Below, in pieces: positions 53,139-64,000 of a DNA stretch of 64,000 nt. The stretch is from Plicaturopsis crispa FD-325 SS-3 (Eukaryota; Basidiomycota; Agaricomycetes; Amylocorticiales; Amylocorticiaceae): positions 896,743 to 960,742 of the forward strand of contig KN832560.1 in NCBI GenBank assembly GCA_000827205.1, written 5' to 3'. How positions within the stretch are numbered: the first letter of the stretch is position 1; every line of letters begins with the position of its first letter. Under the pieces are notes generated by a model. The model was not told where the DNA came from. It was given only the letters and a program-made list of their open reading frames with translations, and ran no database searches. A program made the translations under genes and the position numbers.

Positions 53139-53634
53139 GGTGATACAGAGTTGATGGAGATTCGGCCTGCGGTTAGACCAAGACACGTCGCTGCAGGCCG
53201 TAGAAGAGAGTTTTGTATGTTCAGCGCTGTCCGCTGTATGGATCGATGAGCTCGCTGCTTGCAGACAACTTGTAGAACTCGAATTCACGTACTGAGAGGC
53301 GTGACTGGAAGTCACAGCGTGACCTTGACCGCGGCCGGTCACTCTGGGTCTCAGCAACTCAACAGCAGCACTTATGTTTTGCGCTGTAGTTTCGACATTT
53401 GTTCAACTTTCCTGTAAGTATGTACCCATCCTCGATGTCGAAGGACAGTCCAGTCTAGTACAGTGTACGCAAGATACCAGAAGAACAATTTACATGCATA
53501 TTTGTAGTGATCTTGGCGTAAAATAAACGCTGGATTTGATCCCGCGCATCTTGTTTCCGTGCCACCACTTAACCGCTGCTTAACCGTTCGCGCTCGTTCT
53601 CGTTCTCGTTCCCTCGCTCTTTTCTTTCTCTAGT
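53139..53634. other. Divergent promoter region, no gene seen
   Basis: 496 bp between RTS1 and the proline-rich gene. It ends in a pyrimidine-rich stretch (53590-53632, CTCGTT and TTTCTTTCTC), common just upstream of start codons in highly expressed fungal genes. No coding sequence is evident. Confidence 0.4.
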
Positions 53635-54968
53635 ATGGCCGGTGAGCTTAGTTGCTGCCTGGATCTTCTCCTAGTACTGAAGATCGCGTATACAGCTATC
53701 TATGCAGTGTACACATCTCCAACGCACCCACCGATACCCAATCACCTTCCAACATTGATAGTCACCCCGCATGGTAACACAGCTCCTGCCCTTATACTCG
53801 CTGCGATGCTCACAGAGTGTACCAGGTCAACCCTCAAACATTCTGTACTCATATCTCCACACAAATTTCGTGCGTCTGTCCACACCTTCCCGCACGGCAC
53901 GCGCTGACTTGGCTGCGCATGTTCCCACAGAACGCAGAGAACTACCTGCTCACACCCTCTCCCCAAGGCGATCTCTGTGTCGCCAAGCTTTTCCCACCTC
54001 GCGCAAACCAGGGTCCGGGGGGCAAGGCGTCAGCCTCTGATCCCGGACATTCGTCGTCAGCCTCCCGCGTCGTGCGTTGCGAGGCATCCCGCAACCTCAA
54101 ATGGTCCATCGCCAACACAGGCGTAATCTCGCCAATATACAAGCTTTCCCTGCCCTCACCAGACTCGCCCGATCTCCCGCTCTTCCAGATCTCAAAACCA
54201 AATCCCAATGCTGCCTTCTGGAGCATGTTTTATTTCGCATACGCAGGGCACAACATTCCTCCCAAGCGCATCGAATTCGGCAAAATTCAGAAAAACCCAC
54301 CCGGCCCCAATGGCGGTGGTACAAGGATAAGCATCACCGGGAAGTCTGCGGAGGAAAAGGCGGTATGGCAAACACTCGGCGAAGGCAACGAAGATTGCGT
54401 GGAATGGGTCGTCCTCTGCGCAGCTCTCAATTTGCTTGAGTGAGCTATATTTAGCGTGTGCTTGACACAGAGTGTACTAATTTTACGGCCTCTTCTCAGC
54501 GACGAAATTATCAAGGCCGCCGAGAAAAACCCGCCGCCGCCTTCAACAGGAGCTATGCCGAACGGCGGCGGACGCCCCACACCAGTGTCGTTGCGCGATC
54601 CCGGTCCCGGCCCTGCAGGGTCTCCTTCGCCTTCGGCCGGGCGCCCGCCACAGCAGCTACCTCCGCACCGCGGGCCGCCCCCGCAGCAACACCCTGGAGG
54701 CCCTCCGCCTCGAGGGTACCCGCCTGGCCAGGGCCCTCCCGGTCCGCCTCGTGGATTCCCCCCCGGTCAGGGTCCCCCGCCCGGATTCGCACCGCCTCCG
54801 CAGGGCTACGGTCGCGGGATGCCGCCGCAGGGAATGCCACCTGGCATGGGGCCGCAAGCCCGAATGCCGAATGGCCAGGGCCCTCCGCCTGCAGGGTACG
54901 GTGGTCGTCCGCCTGCGCCACCGCACATGCAGTCGCAGCCGCCCCCACAGCAAGCGCGCCGATTCTAG
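53635..54968 (+). CDS. Uncharacterised protein with a Pro/Gly-rich tail
   Basis: I do not recognise the family. The end is secure: a long exon ending at 54439 (about 54439 from 53818 or later) joins at phase 2 to 54500-54968. The folded part (roughly 200 aa) contains NAENYLLTPSPQGDLCVAKL, RVVRCEASRNLKWSIANTG, NPNAAFWSMFYFAYAGHN and EDCVEWVVLCAALNLLDDEI. The last 150 residues are almost all Pro, Gly, Gln and Arg, with PPGQGPP and RGFPPGQGPP type units, resembling disordered RNA- or SH3-binding tails. The start is uncertain. A 7-nt first exon (ATGGCCG, 53635-53641, followed by GTGAGC) spliced to about 53818 would give MAVYQVNPQTF. It probably encodes a conserved fungal protein, but no function can be given. 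Confidence 0.55.
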
Positions 54969-55472
54969 CCCTGGCGCTCGCGTCACGCATGCTCATATCT
55001 GTCTCGTCCTTTCCCTCCCCCTTCGCCTCACCATGTACGATGACGTCTCGATAATTATCAGGCAACATAATCCGGGCAGGCGCGCAAACGATGATCGCGA
55101 AGTGAACACCGCCGCCTGTTCGTCCACGTAAATTCTGGGCGCGCCGGTAGTTGGACCTCTTCCCTCTTTATTTTGTGTGTCTACTTGTTGTTCTGCCTTG
55201 TCCTGATAGCGTTGATTTTGCTCTGGGATACCACTTTTTCTCCGTTTTGATCGTCCAAGTCTTCGTTGATAATTACCGGACCATGTATTACATTTACCAG
55301 ATTGCACTGTTGAGCTCAGTTCCTCTATTCATTGCCTTGTGAGACTCCCATGGCACAAGCCGCTCAAGTGACTAGTGACTGCCAATAACATACTGACAAC
55401 GTAGGTATAATCGTTACCCGTATATACGCCCTGGCGAAAGCACTCGTGAGTGGGACGAGGATGGCAAGCCAA
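54969..55472. other. Convergent 3' flanks, no gene seen
   Basis: 504 bp between the ends of the proline-rich gene and the citrate synthase gene. It contains T-rich stretches such as 55160-55200 and 55235-55265. No coding sequence or RNA gene is visible. Confidence 0.4.
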
Positions 55473-57589
55473 TCAGTTCTTGATGAGCTTCTCCAGCGCG
55501 TCCATAGAGTATGCTGCAGAATAACAAGTGAGTTGAGCAGCAAACCCAATTGCGACAACAGGTGTACTAACATTTTGGCCGTTCGATGGGCAGTCCGAGG
55601 GCACGCGCCCATACGAGCTGTGTTAGCGCCCCAAGTGCTAAGATACGATAAAGTATTGCTTGAATGAGTGGGATCCGTAAACGGAACGCAGAAGAACATA
55701 CCTCTCGAAACACCGAATATCACGGTGTAGTACTATCACGGGTAGGAAAGTACAATTAGCTGACAAGTCGACAATTGGTTCGAAGTTCATTCCATACCTT
55801 GAATTCAGTAAGACCGTAGTGGTACAACACGCAGCCAGAGGTAGCGTCCACGTTAGGGAAGGGATTTTTGGTCTACAAATATTGAGGTCAATTGAATGGC
55901 AGGGCTACATATAGATTACGATATAATTTACCTTTCCGTGCTCTGTCAGAACGCCGGGTGCAACTTCGTATGTCTGCAGCATGTGAGATATGAGCAACAT
56001 ACAAGTGCAACAGATTCTGAGCTGCTAACCTTCTTGACGAGCTGGATGATAGGACTGTCCTGGAGATCGGGTCGCGAGTCGCAGAATTCCTGGAGAGCAA
56101 TGAACCTAGGATCGGGGCTCCTCAAGACGCCATGCCCATAGCTGTTGTTCGACGCAGTGTCATTACAAAACAGGTTCGCAAGGAGAGATAAACGGGCTGA
56201 CCCTGGAACCACCTGGCCACTCTTGAGTGTGCGCCAGAGATATTCCTTGATGTTATCGTGCGTGATGTTGTCGCCAATCTCCTTCTGCATGGCAAGTTGC
56301 CAGCGGAGAACCTCTTGGTTTGCAAGCCTGGCACGATACATGAGGCACATGCCCCTTTATAGTACAGTAAAAAACTTACCCGTGAAGAGGGCCTGCGAGG
56401 GCGAAGAGTGCAGCGGAGTAGGACAGGTAAGGGTCCGAAAGGGTGGAGCCAACCAGATCTGCGCGAAACCATTCGTCAATAACTGGAAACGGCAAAAACA
56501 GAAAGACTTACGGGCGGTGTGCGCCGAGGCATTTCCTCCTTCGTGGTCACCGTGGAGTGCAATGTACAGTCGAAGGTACTCGGTCAAATCTTTGTTGTCT
56601 CCGTAACCAAGCTGGTTTACGTAGTTGCCTGCGCGCACGTTAGAATTATAGCAGCGAAGCGATACAATACGACACTCACCGACGAGGTCGAGGTCCTTGT
56701 TGATAGCAGGCAGTGGTTGTCCCGGACGGTACACGTTACGGTAGATACGTGCAGCCAATGCCGGGAGTCGGGCAATGAGATTGATGCAGTCATCCAATGT
56801 GTGAGACCAGTATTCGGTCTTCTTGATGCCCTTCTCATACGCAGCCTGGAAGGAGCTGTCGCGGTTCAAGGCAGCAACACCGATCCCAAGCTGGGTCATC
56901 GGATGAAGGGTCGCCGGCAAAGAGTCCAAGAGCTGCTCGACAAATTGCGGGAGTTCGCCCTTCTCTGCGAGTTCACGAGACAGAGCGCGGGTCTGTGCTT
57001 CCGTTGGTACCTGGCCGGTCAGCAGCAGCCAGAGCATGCTTTCGGCGATGATTTCCTTGCCGCCTGGAGCTGGCGTGAGTTGTTTTTGGCAGTCAGGAAT
57101 GGTCAGTCCGTGGAAACGGATGCCCTAGAGTGATCTCCGTCAGTTTCAATCTCGCATTATTCGATCCGAGAGGGTCGCACCTCGTTGGGATCAAGCACAG
57201 ATGCCTCCCATAGCATGGCTTTGAGCCCTCGCATGCCGCCCACAATGTGCTCGACCTAACAACCTCAGCATAAGGTAATACAAAGTATGTTATGACCTAC
57301 CTTGACGTCGCCCACAACAGCCTGTCCATGCTCGGCTTTCTATAAACGCGGGCCCGGTCAGAGGCGTAGCTAGGAACGGGCAACTCAGAAAGGTACCAAT
57401 TTCTTGAGCTGAGCTTGCTTAGCAGGAATCACTTCTTGCAGCGTTTCTTTCAGTGTCTGCTGAAAGTTCAGATCATGAACCTCGAATGCGGGGTAAACGG
57501 CTCACTTTGGTCGAAGCCAGCCTTCTGAAAGAGCTATAGGACGCATTCCTAGGAGTGGATTTCGCGAGCAAGCTGGTGCGTGCAAACAT
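55473..57589 (-). CDS. CIT1: Citrate synthase, mitochondrial
   Basis: Condenses acetyl-CoA and oxaloacetate in the first step of the TCA cycle. Exons: 57589-57506, 57459-57397, 57339-57301, 57255-57181, 57124-56680, 56628-56512, 56458-56380, 56327-56202, 56141-56030, 55973-55932, 55872-55798, 55732-55702, 55637-55572, 55513-55473; about 464 aa in 14 exons. The presequence [20 protein letters not shown] is Arg/Ser-rich and lies wholly in exon 1. Active-site regions: AGPLHGLANQEV (His), VVPGYGHGVLR (His) and [14 protein letters not shown] (Asp). Other marks: [29 protein letters not shown], and the end [13 protein letters not shown]. No peroxisomal targeting signal at the C-terminus, so it is the mitochondrial form. 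Shares a 236-bp divergent promoter with SEC66. Confidence 0.96.
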
Positions 57590-57825
57590 GATGAGTACGG
57601 GGCGAGTAGGAAGAGGCAGAGAAGTAAATCACAGTATTTACGATATAAGACGCCCCTGCTGTCCGAGTGGGACCGGTGACTGTGACCGAGGAGGAGATGC
57701 GGGATACTGCCACCGAGACAAACAACTGCACATCGCTTTTGGCAATATGCGTCGTGTCTTTCTTTGCCAGCAGCCAGCGCATTCTCAACAACGCTGGGCG
57801 ACCTTTCTCTCTTTCCACCGTCTCG

Positions 57826-58791
57826 ATGGCTTCAGTCCTGGTCCCCGTGCTATATATTGTCATCGTCTTTGGCAGCTTATTTGTCTTCAGTTCTGTCTAC
57901 AGAAAACGCGCTGCTAGTCAGTCTACATGTCTTCGACCATTCGTCATCTCAATCTGACATGTCATTCTAGACAAGCTATACGAACCGTACTTTCCTTCAC
58001 ATCCAGAACGCAATACATATGTCACCCTCTTGGGAAAAACAGACCCACCCGCTCCCGACGCGTTACTGAAGTCGGCCCTCGTCCGTCGCGCGATGGCAGA
58101 CGTACAACGTGTCATCCAACTTCGTGAAGACAAGCCAGCTCTCCAGAATTTGCTGCAGAAAGGATCAATAGGCGACGATTTGTGGAACAGCTTGCTCGCG
58201 GCAGAGAAGGAAATGGAGGCTGAGATCATGGAAGTGGTTGCGGAGGCCAATACATTTGTCGACGGATGGGGCCAGGTCATATTCCAGACCGCGAATGAGA
58301 TGCTTGCAAACGAGAAAATGCGCGCAATCTTCGAGCAGACGGGTCACGCACGAGCAGAGAAAGGTCAGTTTGTCACTAGGTATATCCCTGCCGTCGCTGA
58401 CACATGTGCACCTGTCTACAGAGCTCAAGTATGGCCCTAGCAGGTCCAGAGCTGCTGCAATCGCCCCGCCACCTGTTTCAATAGCGCCAATACATCCCAC
58501 ACCCGCTGCAGCACCCTCTACACCCGCTGCAACACCTTCTACACCTGCTGCTCCCACCACCCCCGCACCGGTTACACCGTTGTCTGCAAAATCGACAAAC
58601 GGTTTGGCTCCGCCAGGGAGTGCCAAGGCCGAGAGTGTAGCTGGTTCTAGTGATGGCGAAGGCCCTGATACACCAAAGACCCCCAACACACCGAAGACGC
58701 CAAAATCTGTGAGTCGTGCGGCCCTAGATGACAAATTTATATATTGACGAGTTCGCAGGCTAGTAGCAAGAAGGGCAAAAAACGGAAGTAG
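57826..58791 (+). CDS. SEC66: SEC66/SEC71, ER post-translational translocon subunit
   Basis: Subunit of the Sec62/63 complex that aids post-translational protein import into the ER. Exons: 57826-57916, 57971-58363, 58422-58708, 58759-58791; about 267 aa. One N-terminal membrane anchor (VLVPVLYIVIVFGSLFVF) is followed by VYRKRAANKLYEPYFPSHPE. The conserved cytosolic domain reads TYVTLLGKTDPPAPDALLKS, ALVRRAMADVQRVIQLREDK, and contains DDLWNSLLAAEKEMEAEI and NTFVDGWGQVIFQTANEM. The C-terminal 90 residues are Ala/Pro/Thr-rich, with TPAATPSTPAAPTTP and TPKTPNTPKTPK runs, then a lysine-rich end (SSKKGKKRK). The low-complexity tail is longer than in yeast. Two of three introns use GTCAGT donors. 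Confidence 0.9.
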
Positions 58792-59010
58792 TTTTGCGAC
58801 TCTCGCGCGCCTCTCCCTTGTGCTTCACGACCTAGCTGGGCTACATCACTATTTAATATCACACACACTGCGTACATGGCACCGACATTATTATGAGACT
58901 CCATTACACGGAAGTGGCTGAATGGGATCCTGAAAAACAAGTACAGTGTGGATTACTAGAGAACAAAAATATAACCCTAATCAACGATATCGCGCTGCGC
59001 AGCGACCACC

Positions 59011-63446
<4,436 letters not shown>

Positions 63447-64000
63447 ATCAGGAGCGCGCCAAAGAAAACGACTCTGTTCGTTGCGTCGTGGATCAGATTT
63501 ACGAGGATCTAGTGTGTTTTGAAGATGGCGGTGTGAGTAGAGGCCTGAGTCGATGATCCTTGGGCGTTTCTGGACAGTGACTGGCGGTGACCGGAATGAC
63601 AAAGGTGGTGGGAAACGCCACAAATACGTCACTACAATCCGGCACTATAAATTTGCTCGCCTACCCGATCGTTCTTTCTCTTCTGCTCGTCGTCGTGGAC
63701 GGCGTCGGTCGAATAAATCTGCTTTACTCACTATCTGGCTGCTTGTTGAACGTCGATTTTGTGCTCTCAATTCACCCTACACGGTCCTTAAATTGTCTCG
63801 ACAGGATGACCTTGTGTCTTCACCAGCCTTTCCGCTGTCTACTGTCGGTAGTGAGTCAAAACTGTGTAAGATCAAACCATTCTGACGCTGGCTTGTTGCT
63901 CTGATCTCGTCTTGAGATCAAGCAATTGGGATCGCATCCCCCTCGTCGATTGGTGCAGCCCACGCGCTTGGATGGGCACGCAGACACATCGTCATCTGTC
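63447..64000 (+). promoter_or_regulatory. Promoter-like region at the right edge
   Basis: The part next to UBP15 is its 5' leader. CTATAAAT at 63645-63652 on the plus strand is a good TATA match, followed about 25 bp on by TTCTTTCTCTTCTGC, a pyrimidine-rich start region typical of fungal genes. A plus-strand gene therefore probably begins here. The ATG at 63810 (in GGATGACC) and the one at 63974 (ATGGGCACGC) are candidates, but too little coding sequence remains to name it. Confidence 0.4.

Overview
The window is nuclear DNA from a filamentous fungus, most probably an Agaricomycete (mushroom-forming basidiomycete). Genes are compact and intron-dense: 3 to 21 coding exons, introns mostly 50-65 bp, GT..AG with a few GC..AG, and occasional micro-exons of 10-19 nt. 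Neighbouring genes lie 200-600 bp apart on both strands. I read 26 protein-coding genes by joining exons through splice phase and family conservation. All exon limits are my manual calls. I saw no tRNA, rRNA, transposon, viral remnant or CRISPR.

Layout. 0-4.2 kb: 3' part of MCM7 (+), kexin protease KEX2 (-). 4.4-10.5 kb: two tandem POT1-like telomere single-strand-binding genes (-), the most unusual part of the window. 10.6-16.7 kb: TAP42 (+), Rab6/Ypt6 GTPase (-), methylenetetrahydrofolate reductase (+), APC15 (+). 16.9-21.1 kb: CreC/WDR20 WD40 protein (-), mitochondrial branched-chain ketoacid dehydrogenase E1-beta (+). 21.2-26.4 kb: unknown membrane protein (-), S28 serine peptidase (+), CAAX protease RCE1 (-). 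26.8-32.8 kb: ATP synthase beta (-), external EF-hand NADH dehydrogenase (+). 32.9-40.4 kb: CLP1 (-), Dal5-type MFS permease (+), STK32/YANK-type kinase (-). 40.8-46.7 kb: CTF18 (-), ARO8-type aminotransferase (-). 47.8-53.1 kb: cytosolic Hsp70 (-), PP2A B56 subunit RTS1 (-). 53.6-58.8 kb: unknown proline-rich gene (+), mitochondrial citrate synthase (-), SEC66 (+). 59.0-63.4 kb: USP7/UBP15 deubiquitinase (-), then a divergent promoter-like region to the window end.

These are mostly conserved housekeeping genes, not a metabolic cluster. Themes recur: chromosome replication and telomeres (MCM7, POT1 pair, CTF18), PP2A control (TAP42, RTS1), mitochondrial energy metabolism (ATP2, NADH dehydrogenase, citrate synthase, BCKDH E1-beta), and secretion/processing (KEX2, Rab6, RCE1, SEC66). 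The best candidate for something undescribed is the POT1 pair. The first gene is about 1024 aa and has an internally duplicated OB-fold exon. The second, about 524 aa, repeats the N-terminal half with the same intron positions but ends before the zinc-binding C-terminal OB fold.
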